Of a DNA stretch of 64,000 nt, positions 47,766 to 56,712 are shown piece after piece; within the stretch, counting starts at the first letter, position 1; each line of letters opens with the position of its first letter. The stretch lies in assembly GCA_947258975.1 (NCBI GenBank), contig CAMYKK010000049.1:1-64000 (forward strand), in the 5' to 3' direction. A model generated the notes under the pieces. The model did not search any database, had not been told where the DNA came from, and was given only the letters and a program-made list of their open reading frames with translations. Made by a program: the position numbers and the translations under genes. The stretch is from an uncultured Gammaproteobacteria bacterium. Its GTDB lineage: Bacteria; Pseudomonadota; Gammaproteobacteria; Arenicellales; JAANXG01.

Positions 47766-48302
47766 ATGAAAAACTTTGCAATCTTGATAATCGCTGCTCT
47801 GGTGGCCGGATGCGGGGGCGACAGCGTAAGCAGTGGGGGCGGTGGCGCCGGCTCGGGAACCCAGGGGCCCACTGAGAACAGCGGCGAATGGCAACTGGTC
47901 TCTAATGTCGCAATCTCGGTTGATGATGCGGCAAATGATTTCGTTCACACCTCCACTGTCCTCGTCAATGCGGACGGTTCGGCTATTGTCAGATCGACGG
48001 ACTCCAACTGTTCGATCATCGTCAGAGTTTCAGGAAACGTGCTTAGTTATGAGGAACGGTGCTCATTCGGCAGCGGTTGTGTCGTCACGTTCTTTACGCA
48101 AGCGGGTATATTCCAGAACAATCTTTCGGCGCCTATTGGACCGGAACGCTTTGTCTGTTCCGGGCTGGCGACGAGTTACTCGGGTAACCTGATCGGAACC
48201 AAGTGCGACACTGCGACGTGTCTGCCGACGCCAACCACTACGCCCACGTCGACACCGACACCGACCGCTACGCCCACACCGACGCCAACCCCAACACCCT
48301 GA
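47766..48302 (+). CDS. Lipoprotein with Thr-Pro-rich tail
   Basis: A 178-residue predicted lipoprotein. The signal peptide MKNFAILIIAALVAGC has a lipobox-like LVAGC with the acylated cysteine at 16; a Gly/Ser linker follows. The central domain (about 40-150, four to six cysteines including NCSIIVRV and RCSFGSGC) is unrecognised. The last 27 residues are a TPTP-type low-complexity repeat encoded by short ACN-CCN repeats, which may vary in length between strains. It stands alone between the hydrolase group and hsp20. Confidence 0.75.
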   Translation: MKNFAILIIAALVAGCGGDSVSSGGGGAGSGTQGPTENSGEWQLVSNVAISVDDAANDFVHTSTVLVNADGSAIVRSTDSNCSIIVRVSGNVLSYEERCSFGSGCVVTFFTQAGIFQNNLSAPIGPERFVCSGLATSYSGNLIGTKCDTATCLPTPTTTPTSTPTPTATPTPTPTPTP

Positions 48303-48354
48303 CATCGCCCAATCAACAGAACCATGCGAGACACGACGACAACCGAGAGCTGCT

Positions 48355-48762
48355 ATGAGCGATAACGATCATTTTTGGCGTAGTTCCGCGCCGCGCGCCT
48401 GGGCGCCGGCTGACTGGAATGTGGGCACGCTGCATCCCCGTGCCGATATGCATGAAGAGGAAGATAGATTTGAGGTCATCGTGGAATTGCCGGGTGTCGA
48501 CGAACGCAACATCCAGCTGGTCCTGGAAAATGGTATTTTGACGGTTTGGGGCGCAGTGGCCCCGCGCAGGTACGAGAGGGAAGGCAGCTTCCACATTATG
48601 GAGCGTGCGGCGGGTGCATTCCGGCGCTCGATTCCGATCCCGGTAAAGATCGACGAGGACGCGGTTAATGCGTCGTTCAAAAACGGCTTATTGACGATTA
48701 CGTTACCCAAGGCAGAGTCTTCGGAACCTGGTGGTAAACGCATACCGATTAGTTCGTCCTGA
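48355..48762 (+). CDS. Hsp20/alpha-crystallin small heat-shock protein
   Basis: A 135-residue holdase chaperone. The alpha-crystallin domain spans about residues 25-120: PRADMHEEEDRFEVIVELPGVDERNI starts it and NASFKNGLLTITLPKAE closes it with the conserved G-L-L motif; a C-terminal IPI is the oligomerisation I-x-I motif. It binds unfolding proteins without ATP. The gene stands alone 52 nt after the lipoprotein gene. Confidence 0.93.
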   Translation: MSDNDHFWRSSAPRAWAPADWNVGTLHPRADMHEEEDRFEVIVELPGVDERNIQLVLENGILTVWGAVAPRRYEREGSFHIMERAAGAFRRSIPIPVKIDEDAVNASFKNGLLTITLPKAESSEPGGKRIPISSS

Positions 48763-48958
48763 ATATCCACGTGATTGCCAATGGTGTGGTTTGTTGGCGA
48801 TTTCTGTGGACGAGCCGCCGGTAACATCGGCGATCAAGCCGATTGAGTTGAGAAATATGCACGGCGGCGTGGGACGCTTGACGGCCACCGCAAGAGCGAC
48901 CTAAAAATATAACGCTTCATAATCATCCCACTTACGCTACAGCTCGGGAGGTGACACG

Positions 48959-49381
48959 ATGCGCGCGGATCCTGATTGTATATTTTGTAAAATCGTTGCC
49001 GGGGATATCCCGTGTTTCAAGCTCTTCGAGGACAAACATAGCTTGGCCTTTATGGACATCAATCCGGCCAATCCTGGTCACGTGCTCGCGGTTCCGAAGG
49101 AACACTGGGAAGACGTATACGCCGTCCCCGATCCATTAATCGCGGCTACCGTGCAAACCGCCAAGCGGATTGCCGAGGCGGCCAACCGGGCGCTGCACCC
49201 CCATGGCATCAATCTAGTCCAGGCCAATGGTCCGGGCGCCGCACAGTCCGTGTTTCATTTTCATATTCATGTGCTACCGCGCGAGAAAGACGATGAATTG
49301 AAGCTGAACTGGGGACCCAAGCCGGGCGACATCGCCGCCATCGAAGCGAGTTTCGAGAAGATCAAAGCTCAGCTAAGCTAG
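48959..49381 (+). CDS. HIT family protein (HINT-like)
   Basis: A 140-residue histidine-triad nucleotide hydrolase. Zinc-type CIFCKIVAGDIPC is at residues 6-18 and the histidine triad HFHIHVLPR near 99. HINT-type enzymes cleave AMP-lysine-like phosphoramidates and acyl-adenylates. GGGAGG lies 8 nt before ATG 48959. It lies just before an operon rich in acyl-adenylate-forming ligases, though a 170-nt gap separates them. Confidence 0.93.
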   Translation: MRADPDCIFCKIVAGDIPCFKLFEDKHSLAFMDINPANPGHVLAVPKEHWEDVYAVPDPLIAATVQTAKRIAEAANRALHPHGINLVQANGPGAAQSVFHFHIHVLPREKDDELKLNWGPKPGDIAAIEASFEKIKAQLS

Positions 49382-49551
49382 ATTCACCGCAACGATTCAT
49401 CACGCGTACGGCAAAGCAGTGACGAAATCCCACACAGAACAGATAGGGATAGTCAACTTGCCGTGGTAAACTTTTGACCGTTGCGCTGCATGACGTGGTG
49501 CATAAATAGATAAAAATATAATTATTTACCGTTTAAAAGTTACACCAGAGG

Positions 49552-51495
49552 ATGCCTACCGAAGGCTTAGATACCTTCCCTAAGCTGTTGCTAGATCGCG
49601 CGAGGCGGTTTGGCGATCGGCCCGCTATTCGCGAGAAGGACTACGGAATCTGGCAAACCTGGACCTGGCGCCAGGTTGAAGAGGAGGTCCGGATGCTGGC
49701 GTGCGGCTTGGCGGTACGTGGCTTCAAACGCGGTGACAAGCTGGCGATTATTGGCGACAACCGCCCGCGGCTATACTGCGGTATGGCCGCCGCCCAGGCG
49801 CTGGGGGGGGTCCCGGTACCGGCCTATCAAGACGCCGTTGCCGAGGAACTGCAGTACGTGCTGGAACACGCCGAGGCCAGTTTTGTATTGGCCGAGGATC
49901 AAGAGCAGGTGGATAAAGTGATCGAGGTGCACGACCGCTGTCCCCAACTCACTCAAGTGATCTTCGACGATTCCCGCGGGATGCGTAACTACGACCGCAG
50001 TCAACTGCAGGACTTCGATACGGTCCAGAAACAGGGCCGCGACTTCGCCGCGCAAAATCCGGATTTCTATGAGGAACAGGTCAACCAGGGTAAGGGCAGT
50101 GATGTCGCAATCTTTCTGTATACCTCGGGCACGACCGGCCGTCCTAAGGGTGTCGTATTGACCCATGACAATGTGTTGATCACGGCCCGCAATGGCGTTG
50201 AGCTGGAGGGGCTCAATGAACACGATGAAATCCTGGCCTATCTGCCAATGGCGTGGGTCGGTGATCATCTATTCTCCTACGCGCAATCATACGTTTCCGG
50301 GTTTTGTGTGAGTTGTCCCGAGAGCGGTGCGACCGTGATGCAGGATATGCGTGAAATCGGACCTACCTATGTATTTGCGCCGCCGCGCATATTCGAGAAT
50401 TTGTTGACGACGGTGATGATCCGCATGGAGGATGCCGCCAAGATCAAGCAGCGAATGTTCCATTATTTCATGGGCGTGGCGCGGCGAGCGGGCAGCAGCA
50501 TGCTCGATGGTAAGGAAGTGTCGTTGAAAGACCGATTGTTGTATGCCCTGGGCCGGCTATTGGTGTACGGGCCATTGAAGGACACCATGGGCCTGAGCCG
50601 GACGCGGCTGGCATATACCGCCGGGGAGGCGATTGGTCCCGATATCTTTCAGTTTTATCGCTCGTTGGGGATCAACGTTAAACAGCTTTATGGACAGACC
50701 GAGGCGGCGGTTTTCGTGACTATTCAACCTAACGGGGAGGTCTTTCCCGACACCGTGGGGAAACCCGCGACCGACGTTGAGATCAAGATTACCGATAATG
50801 GAGAGGTCGTATATCGCAGCCCAGGCGTGTTCAAGGAGTATTTTAAAGATCCGGATGCTACCGCACAGACCAAGACTGAGGATGGGTGGGTGCACACGGG
50901 CGACGCCGGGTTCTTCGACGAGCGCGGACACATAAAAATTATTGATCGCGCTAAGGACGTTGGCAAACTCAACGACGGTTCCATGTTTGCGCCCAAGTAC
51001 ATCGAGAACAAGCTGAAGTTTTTTGCGTATATCAGAGAGGCGGTGGCCTTCGGGGACGGGCGTGATTTTTGTACGACATTTATTAACATCGACCTGGAGG
51101 CGGTGGGGAACTGGGCTGAGCGCAGCAACATTTCTTACTCGAGCTATCAGGAACTAGCCGCACGGCCTGAGACGTATGATCTGATCCAGGAAAGCGTGGA
51201 GCAGGTTAATCGTGATCTTGCCCAGGATCCCAAGCTCGCAAAGTCACAAATACGCCGCTTTCTGGTCCTGCAAAAGGAATTGGATGCCGACGACGGTGAG
51301 TTGACCCGTACACGCAAGGTTCGCCGCGGTCATATTGCCGAGAAGTATGCTGTCCTGGTGGATGCGCTTTATAGCGATCAGACATCGTGTTACATCGAGA
51401 CACAGGTCAAGTTCGAAGATGGACGCACCGGTAAGATTGCGGGTGAACTGGAAATCCGGGATTTGTCAGGCGTGAAGATGAAAAGAGCCAGCTAA
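49552..51495 (+). CDS. Long-chain-type acyl-CoA ligase of transporter operon
   Basis: A 647-residue ANL ligase of the long-chain group that travels with HAAT transporters. YTSGTTGRPKGVVLTH is near residue 190, YGQTEAAVFVTI near 381, HTGDAGFFDERGHIKIIDRAKDVGKLNDG near 448. The protein carries a longer C-terminal region (TRTRKVRRGHIAEKYAVLVD) than medium-chain ligases. It starts the operon; TATAAT at 49517-49522 is a possible -10 box without a clear -35. Its stop overlaps the next gene's ATG by 1 nt. It likely activates the acid imported by the ABC transporter. Confidence 0.9.
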   Translation: MPTEGLDTFPKLLLDRARRFGDRPAIREKDYGIWQTWTWRQVEEEVRMLACGLAVRGFKRGDKLAIIGDNRPRLYCGMAAAQALGGVPVPAYQDAVAEELQYVLEHAEASFVLAEDQEQVDKVIEVHDRCPQLTQVIFDDSRGMRNYDRSQLQDFDTVQKQGRDFAAQNPDFYEEQVNQGKGSDVAIFLYTSGTTGRPKGVVLTHDNVLITARNGVELEGLNEHDEILAYLPMAWVGDHLFSYAQSYVSGFCVSCPESGATVMQDMREIGPTYVFAPPRIFENLLTTVMIRMEDAAKIKQRMFHYFMGVARRAGSSMLDGKEVSLKDRLLYALGRLLVYGPLKDTMGLSRTRLAYTAGEAIGPDIFQFYRSLGINVKQLYGQTEAAVFVTIQPNGEVFPDTVGKPATDVEIKITDNGEVVYRSPGVFKEYFKDPDATAQTKTEDGWVHTGDAGFFDERGHIKIIDRAKDVGKLNDGSMFAPKYIENKLKFFAYIREAVAFGDGRDFCTTFINIDLEAVGNWAERSNISYSSYQELAARPETYDLIQESVEQVNRDLAQDPKLAKSQIRRFLVLQKELDADDGELTRTRKVRRGHIAEKYAVLVDALYSDQTSCYIETQVKFEDGRTGKIAGELEIRDLSGVKMKRAS

Positions 51496-52286
51496 TGAAT
51501 CCAGAGCGCCCTCCCAACGGTGTGCTGTTGGAGGTACACAACATCAGCTTGGCGTTCGGTGGCGTCAAGGCCATCGAGGACGTCAGCTTTGATATCCGTG
51601 ACGGGGAGATTCGCGCGATCATTGGGCCCAACGGTGCCGGCAAGAGTTCCATGTTGAACGTCATCAACGGATTTTATCATCCGCAACAGGGCAGTATCAC
51701 CTACAAGGGTGAGACCCGATCGCAAATGAAACCGCACCACGCCGCGTCGCGAGGTATCGCCCGCACATTTCAGAACATTGCGCTGTTCAAAGGGATGTCA
51801 ACTCTGGACAACATCATGACCGGGCGCAACACGCTCATGAAGAAGAACGTAATCTGGCAGGCGCTTTACTATGGCCCGGCTCGCAACGAAGAATTGAAGC
51901 ACCGCGAGTTTGCCGAGCACATTATCGACTTCTTGGAAATTCAAGCTATTCGTAAGACTCCGGTGGGCCGCCTGCCTTATGGCATGCAAAAACGGGTCGA
52001 GTTGGGACGCGCGCTGGCTGCGGAGCCCGACTTGTTACTGCTGGATGAGCCCATGGCGGGGATGAATGTGGAGGAGAAGGAAGACATGTGCCGTTTTGTC
52101 CTCGATGTGAACGAGGAGTTCGCGACCACCATCGCTCTGATCGAGCACGATATGGGAGTGGTCATGGATATCTCGGATCGGGTGGTGGTGCTGGACTATG
52201 GGAAGAAGATCGCCGATGGCACGCCCGATGAAGTCCGCGGCAATCAGGGCGTCATCGATGCGTATCTTGGCGTTAGTCATGAGTGA
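51495..52286 (+). CDS. HAAT ABC transporter ATP-binding protein (LivG-like)
   Basis: A 263-residue ABC ATPase. Walker A GPNGAGKSSM near residue 41, a signature region reading LPYGMQKRVELGRALA (the usual LSGGQ is degenerate, as often in LivG), Walker B DLLLLDEPMAGMN near 178, and IEHDMGVVMDISDRVVVLDYG. It pairs with the LivF-like ATPase at 55768 to power the permeases between them. Its ATG overlaps the ligase stop. Confidence 0.93.
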   Translation: MNPERPPNGVLLEVHNISLAFGGVKAIEDVSFDIRDGEIRAIIGPNGAGKSSMLNVINGFYHPQQGSITYKGETRSQMKPHHAASRGIARTFQNIALFKGMSTLDNIMTGRNTLMKKNVIWQALYYGPARNEELKHREFAEHIIDFLEIQAIRKTPVGRLPYGMQKRVELGRALAAEPDLLLLDEPMAGMNVEEKEDMCRFVLDVNEEFATTIALIEHDMGVVMDISDRVVVLDYGKKIADGTPDEVRGNQGVIDAYLGVSHE

Positions 52287-52317
52287 TCTGGAGTTGGACA
52301 ATTGATGGTGACCACCT

Positions 52318-53253
52318 ATGGGAGGTGAGGTGATATTCTTTCTTGAGATCGTCATCAGCGGCGTGATGGCGGGTGTCATGTATGCGCTGGTGGCGCTCGG
52401 ATTTGTGCTCATATTCAAAGCGTCAGGTATTTTCAATTTCGCGCAGGGTGTCATGTGTTTGTTTGCTGCCCTGGCTTTGTATGATTTCATGGCGCCCGGC
52501 GGATGGGTCGATCGTTGGTTTGGATTCACGTTCCCGGTGTGGATGGCAATTGTGCTGACCATCGGCGTCATGGTAGTGGTGGCGTGGCTGATCGAGCGAC
52601 TGGTCTTGCAGCACCTGGTGAAGCAGGAGCCGATCATCTTATTCATGGCGACTCTGGGCTTGGCTTACGTGCTGGAGGGCGTGGGCGACATACTGTTCGG
52701 TTCCGATGTCAAGCCTCTGGATATCGGTATTCCGCAAGGCGCGTCCGATTGGGCGTTGGACAATTACGGGATATACGTTGAGAAGCTCGAGCTGGTCGCG
52801 GCAATCACCGGTGCGGTGTTGGTTACCATCTTGGGTATTTTCTTTCACCGTACCCGCATCGGGCGGGCGCTGCGCGCGGTGGCGGATGATCATCAAGCTG
52901 CGCTGAGTGTCGGAATTTCGTTACGCACCATCTGGGTCATTGTGTGGTCGGTATCGGGGATCGTCGCGCTGGTCGCGGGCATCATGTGGGGCAGCAAGTC
53001 CGGAGTTCAGTTCTCGTTGTCATTAATCGCACTCAAGGCGTTGCCGGTGTTGATATTGGGAGGGTTTACCTCGGTTCCCGGCGCCATCGTCGGTGGACTG
53101 ATCATCGGCGTCGGTGAAAAGCTGGCCGAAGTCTATCTCGGGCCGTTTGTGGGGGGTGCCATTGAGAACTGGTTCGCCTACATGCTCGCCCTGGTTTTCT
53201 TACTGTTCCGTCCGCAGGGACTGTTTGGGGAACGGATTATAGAACGAGTTTAA
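52318..53253 (+). CDS. HAAT ABC transporter permease (LivH-like)
   Basis: A 311-residue polytopic permease with about eight helices. Characteristic LivH stretches are GVMAGVMYALVALGFVLIFKASGIFNFAQG near residue 12 and VGGLIIGVGEKLAEVY near 259. The start is either ATG 52318 or GTG 52330; GGAGGTGAG lies between them and would serve the GTG. It forms the membrane channel with the LivM-like protein. Confidence 0.92.
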   Translation: MGGEVIFFLEIVISGVMAGVMYALVALGFVLIFKASGIFNFAQGVMCLFAALALYDFMAPGGWVDRWFGFTFPVWMAIVLTIGVMVVVAWLIERLVLQHLVKQEPIILFMATLGLAYVLEGVGDILFGSDVKPLDIGIPQGASDWALDNYGIYVEKLELVAAITGAVLVTILGIFFHRTRIGRALRAVADDHQAALSVGISLRTIWVIVWSVSGIVALVAGIMWGSKSGVQFSLSLIALKALPVLILGGFTSVPGAIVGGLIIGVGEKLAEVYLGPFVGGAIENWFAYMLALVFLLFRPQGLFGERIIERV

Positions 53254-53287
53254 ACACTGGCGTCGTCGCTGCGCCGCGGATGCAAAA

Positions 53288-54364
53288 ATGTTTTACAGAG
53301 AAGCGGGTCAATTTAAAACCAGTTATATTGCCGATCAGTCGATTCTGCCTATCGCGCAGGATCGCGTGTTCGTTTTTGGCTTCATGGCGGTGGCATTTTT
53401 AGGTGTACCCTGGTTCATCGACTCCTACTGGGCCAATGCGATCTTCGTGCCGTTTCTGGCGTATGCATTAGCGGCCATCGGGCTGAATTTGTTGACCGGA
53501 TACTGTGGCCAAGTGTCTTTGGGCACCGGCGGTTTCATGGCCGTGGGAGCGTTTGCCACGTTCAAGCTGATCACGCTGTTTCCCGATCTGAATTTGATCA
53601 TTGTGATCTTGTTATCGGGGGCGATAACCGCCGCGGTGGGGGTGTTGTTCGGTATACCCAGTCTGCGTATCAAGGGATTCTACCTGGCGGTGGCCACGTT
53701 GGCGGCGCAGTTTTTCCTGGTCTGGTTGTTCAACAAGGTCGGCTGGTTCTTCAATTACAGTCCCACCGGTCAGATCACCATGCCGTCGGTGGAGATGTTC
53801 GGCGTGTTGGTGACCGGGCCGAGTGCGTCGCCCGCGGCGCGTTACCTGTTTTGTCTGGGTTTCGTGGTGTTGTTTGCGTTGGCCGCGAAAAATATCGTAC
53901 GCGGCCGGGTCGGCCGCTCGTGGATGGCCATTCGGGATATGGATATCGCCGCTGAACTCATCGGTATCAGGCCCTTGGCCGCGAAGTTATCGGCGTTTGC
54001 GGTGAGTTCCTTCTACATCGGTATGGCGGGGGCGCTGTATTTCGGCGTATGGCTGGGATCGGCGGAACCGATAGAGGCATTCGGCGTCGAACAGTCCTTT
54101 CTTGTACTGTTCATGATCATTATCGGGGGTTTGGGAAGTATTCTCGGATCTGTTCTGGGTGCGGCGTTCATGACCTTAATGCCGATCTTCTTGAAAAATT
54201 TCATGGTCGACGGGCTCGCGGTTGAAGTGGTGACCGCTAAGCATGTCGAAATCACGCTGATGGGTGTGCTCATTGTATTTTTCTTGATCGTCGAGCCACA
54301 CGGACTTGCCCGAATGTGGCAGATACTGAAAGAGAAACTGCGCCTGTGGCCGTTTCCATATTGA
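53288..54364 (+). CDS. HAAT ABC transporter permease (LivM-like)
   Basis: A 358-residue polytopic permease. LivM hallmarks: AIGLNLLTGYCGQVSLGTGGFMAVGAFA near residue 63, the helix-loop RGRVGRSWMAIRDMDIAAELIGI near 202 (contact with the ATPases), and IIGGLGSILGSVLGAAFMTLMP near 279. It lies 34 nt after the LivH-like gene in the same operon. Confidence 0.92.
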   Translation: MFYREAGQFKTSYIADQSILPIAQDRVFVFGFMAVAFLGVPWFIDSYWANAIFVPFLAYALAAIGLNLLTGYCGQVSLGTGGFMAVGAFATFKLITLFPDLNLIIVILLSGAITAAVGVLFGIPSLRIKGFYLAVATLAAQFFLVWLFNKVGWFFNYSPTGQITMPSVEMFGVLVTGPSASPAARYLFCLGFVVLFALAAKNIVRGRVGRSWMAIRDMDIAAELIGIRPLAAKLSAFAVSSFYIGMAGALYFGVWLGSAEPIEAFGVEQSFLVLFMIIIGGLGSILGSVLGAAFMTLMPIFLKNFMVDGLAVEVVTAKHVEITLMGVLIVFFLIVEPHGLARMWQILKEKLRLWPFPY

Positions 54365-54427
54365 TGACGCGACAGGCATAGTATTGGATCTACGATTTTC
54401 AACTGCCAATATATGAGGAGGCTGAAG

Positions 54428-55744
54428 ATGATGTTTAAGCGACTAACTGGCGCCTTGATCGGGGCGACACTGGCTCTACCAGCTGTTGTGTCAACGGCGA
54501 GCGCCTACGAACTGGTGATACCGTCCCTCGACTACCGGACTGGACCGTATGCCCCCAACGGTATCCCCTTTGCGAATGGGTACCATGATTACCTGATGAT
54601 GTTGAATGAGCGGGACGGCGGCATCGAGGGAGTGAAAGTCAAACTCGTGCAATGCGAGACCGCCTATAACACCAAGCAGGGTGTGGAGTGTTACGAGAAG
54701 ACCAAGGATACGCCGCCGTCACGCGCCTTGGTGTACCAACCCTTATCCACCGGCATTACCTACCAGATTATCCCCAAGGCGTCGGTGGACAAGATCCCCG
54801 TCCATTCGATGGGTTATGGTCGAACGTCTGCCGCGAACGGCAAGGTGTTTGAGTGGATCTTCAACTTTCCCGCCACTTACTGGGATCAGGCCGCAGTGCT
54901 GGTGAAATACATCGGCGAGAAGGAAGGCGGCATGGACAAGTTGAAGGGCAAGAAGATTGCCCTCGTCTATCACAACTCCGCATATGGCAAGGAACCGATC
55001 CGCACCCTGGAGAAGGCGGCGGAGAAGTTCGGTTTTGAGTTGATGCTCCTGGCCGTGGATCACCCAGGGCAGGAGCAGAAGGCCACCTGGCTGCAGATTC
55101 GCCGCGAGCGACCCGATTGGGTGCTGATGTGGGGTTGGGGTGTGATGAACCAGGTCGCCATTAAGGAGGCGTCGTCGATTCGTTATCCCATGGACCACTT
55201 CATCGGAGTGTGGTGGTCAGGATCCGAGAACGACGTGTTACCCGCCGGTGACGGTGCCCATGGCTACTTGTCGGGTGCTTTTCACGCGCCGGGTGACAAT
55301 TTCCCCGCCCACGACGACATCAAGAAACACGTCTACGACAAGGGTAAAGCGCAAGGTGAACGCGATCGCATCGGAGAAGTTCTCTACAACCGCGGTCTGA
55401 TTGCGGCGGTCTACGCCTCGGAGGCGATCCGGAATGCAATGAAAATCCACAAGACCAAGGAGATAACTCCTGCCATGATGCGCGATGGTATTGAAAGCCT
55501 GGATCTGACCGAAGCCCGGCTCAAAGAGTTGGGTCTGCCGGGCTTTACGATTCCGGTGAAGATCACCTGCGCCAACCATGCCGGACCGAGAAAAGTTGCC
55601 CTTCAGCAGTGGGATGCCAAGGCCAAGAAATGGAGCTTTGTGACCGACTACTACGATACCATGAACGATATCGTGGACCCGCTGATCCAAGAGGATTCGG
55701 CGCAGTACGCGAAGGAAAACAACATTAAGCCGCGTGACTGCTAG
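54428..55744 (+). CDS. HAAT ABC transporter substrate-binding protein
   Basis: A 438-residue periplasmic binding protein with a Sec signal peptide (ending ALPAVVSTASA near residue 26). The mature protein is a type I periplasmic-binding fold: LDYRTGPYAPNGIPFANGYHDYLMMLNERDGGIEGVKVKL is the N-terminal lobe (in pieces), and KKIALVYHNSAYGKEPI opens the second. It is larger than LivJ (~370) and of the group associated with acyl-CoA ligases rather than amino acids. GAGGAGG sits 8 nt before ATG 54428; the earlier ATG 54413 overlaps that site. Confidence 0.9.
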   Translation: MMFKRLTGALIGATLALPAVVSTASAYELVIPSLDYRTGPYAPNGIPFANGYHDYLMMLNERDGGIEGVKVKLVQCETAYNTKQGVECYEKTKDTPPSRALVYQPLSTGITYQIIPKASVDKIPVHSMGYGRTSAANGKVFEWIFNFPATYWDQAAVLVKYIGEKEGGMDKLKGKKIALVYHNSAYGKEPIRTLEKAAEKFGFELMLLAVDHPGQEQKATWLQIRRERPDWVLMWGWGVMNQVAIKEASSIRYPMDHFIGVWWSGSENDVLPAGDGAHGYLSGAFHAPGDNFPAHDDIKKHVYDKGKAQGERDRIGEVLYNRGLIAAVYASEAIRNAMKIHKTKEITPAMMRDGIESLDLTEARLKELGLPGFTIPVKITCANHAGPRKVALQQWDAKAKKWSFVTDYYDTMNDIVDPLIQEDSAQYAKENNIKPRDC

Positions 55745-55767
55745 CCGCACGAATGTGAGTCATCCAC

Positions 55768-56619
55768 ATGACTAGTTCGTCGGTCAGCGTAAAGCAAGGC
55801 GCGCCTGACACGGACGCAGGCGCGCTCCTGTGCGTCAACAACATTGAGGTGATCTATGACCACGTGATCTTGGTGCTGAAGGGCGTGTCCCTCGAGGTTT
55901 CCGAGGGGCGCGTGGTCGCTCTGCTGGGAGGGAATGGTGCCGGGAAATCAACGACTCTGAAGGCGATCTCCAACCTGTTGAGCGCCGAGCGCGGGGTTGT
56001 CACCAAGGGCTCGATCCGGTTTCGAGGTGAGGATGTACACAGTCTCTCTCCCAATGCGCTGGTCGGCCGTGGTGTCGTGCAGGTGATGGAAGGACGCCAT
56101 TGTTTTGAGCATTTGACGGTAGAGGAGAATTTGCTCACCGGTGCCTACACCCGTAAAGACGGACGTGCCGCAATACAGCAACACCTTGAGCTGGTTTATG
56201 GTTATTTTCCGCGGCTCAAAGAAAGACGCAGATCGCAGGCGGGCTATACCTCTGGTGGTGAACAACAGATGTTGGCGCTTGGTCGGGCGTTAATGGCCAA
56301 GCCGTCGGTAATTCTGTTGGATGAACCGTCGATGGGATTGGCGCCGCAGCTCGTTGAAGAGATTTTTGAAATTGTCAAAGCTCTCAATGAGAAAGAACAA
56401 GTGACGTTTTTATTAGCGGAACAAAACACCACTGTGGCACTTCGCTATTCGCATTACGGCTATATCTTGGAGAACGGTAGAGTGGTGATGGACGGTGACG
56501 CGGCGTCGCTGCTGGCAAATGAAGACGTCAAGGAATTTTATCTTGGTATGAGTGGTGATAAGCGAAAAAGTTATCGCGACATCAAACATTACCGTCGACG
56601 CAAGCGATGGTTGGCTTGA
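55768..56619 (+). CDS. HAAT ABC transporter ATP-binding protein (LivF-like)
   Basis: A 283-residue ABC ATPase. Walker A GGNGAGKSTTLKAISNL near residue 54, signature TSGGEQQMLALGRALM near 160, Walker B VILLDEPSMGLAPQLVEEIFEIV near 182, and the switch residue region LAEQNTTVALRYSHYGYILENG. It completes the five-part transporter. The basic tail (KRKSYRDIKHYRRRKRW) extends beyond typical LivF. Confidence 0.93.
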   Translation: MTSSSVSVKQGAPDTDAGALLCVNNIEVIYDHVILVLKGVSLEVSEGRVVALLGGNGAGKSTTLKAISNLLSAERGVVTKGSIRFRGEDVHSLSPNALVGRGVVQVMEGRHCFEHLTVEENLLTGAYTRKDGRAAIQQHLELVYGYFPRLKERRRSQAGYTSGGEQQMLALGRALMAKPSVILLDEPSMGLAPQLVEEIFEIVKALNEKEQVTFLLAEQNTTVALRYSHYGYILENGRVVMDGDAASLLANEDVKEFYLGMSGDKRKSYRDIKHYRRRKRWLA

Positions 56620-56712
56620 TCGCAAGTTTAAGCCATCCAGTTCGACACGGTAGATGTCGCTGATTGAGTGACGCCTTGAGCCTTCCGGGATTCCGCCTTT
56701 AACGATTCTAGA

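Noticed and set aside
48220-48300. CRISPR-like short repeats at the end of the lipoprotein gene
   Set aside because: They are simple ACN-CCN codon repeats encoding a Thr-Pro tail, without spacers.
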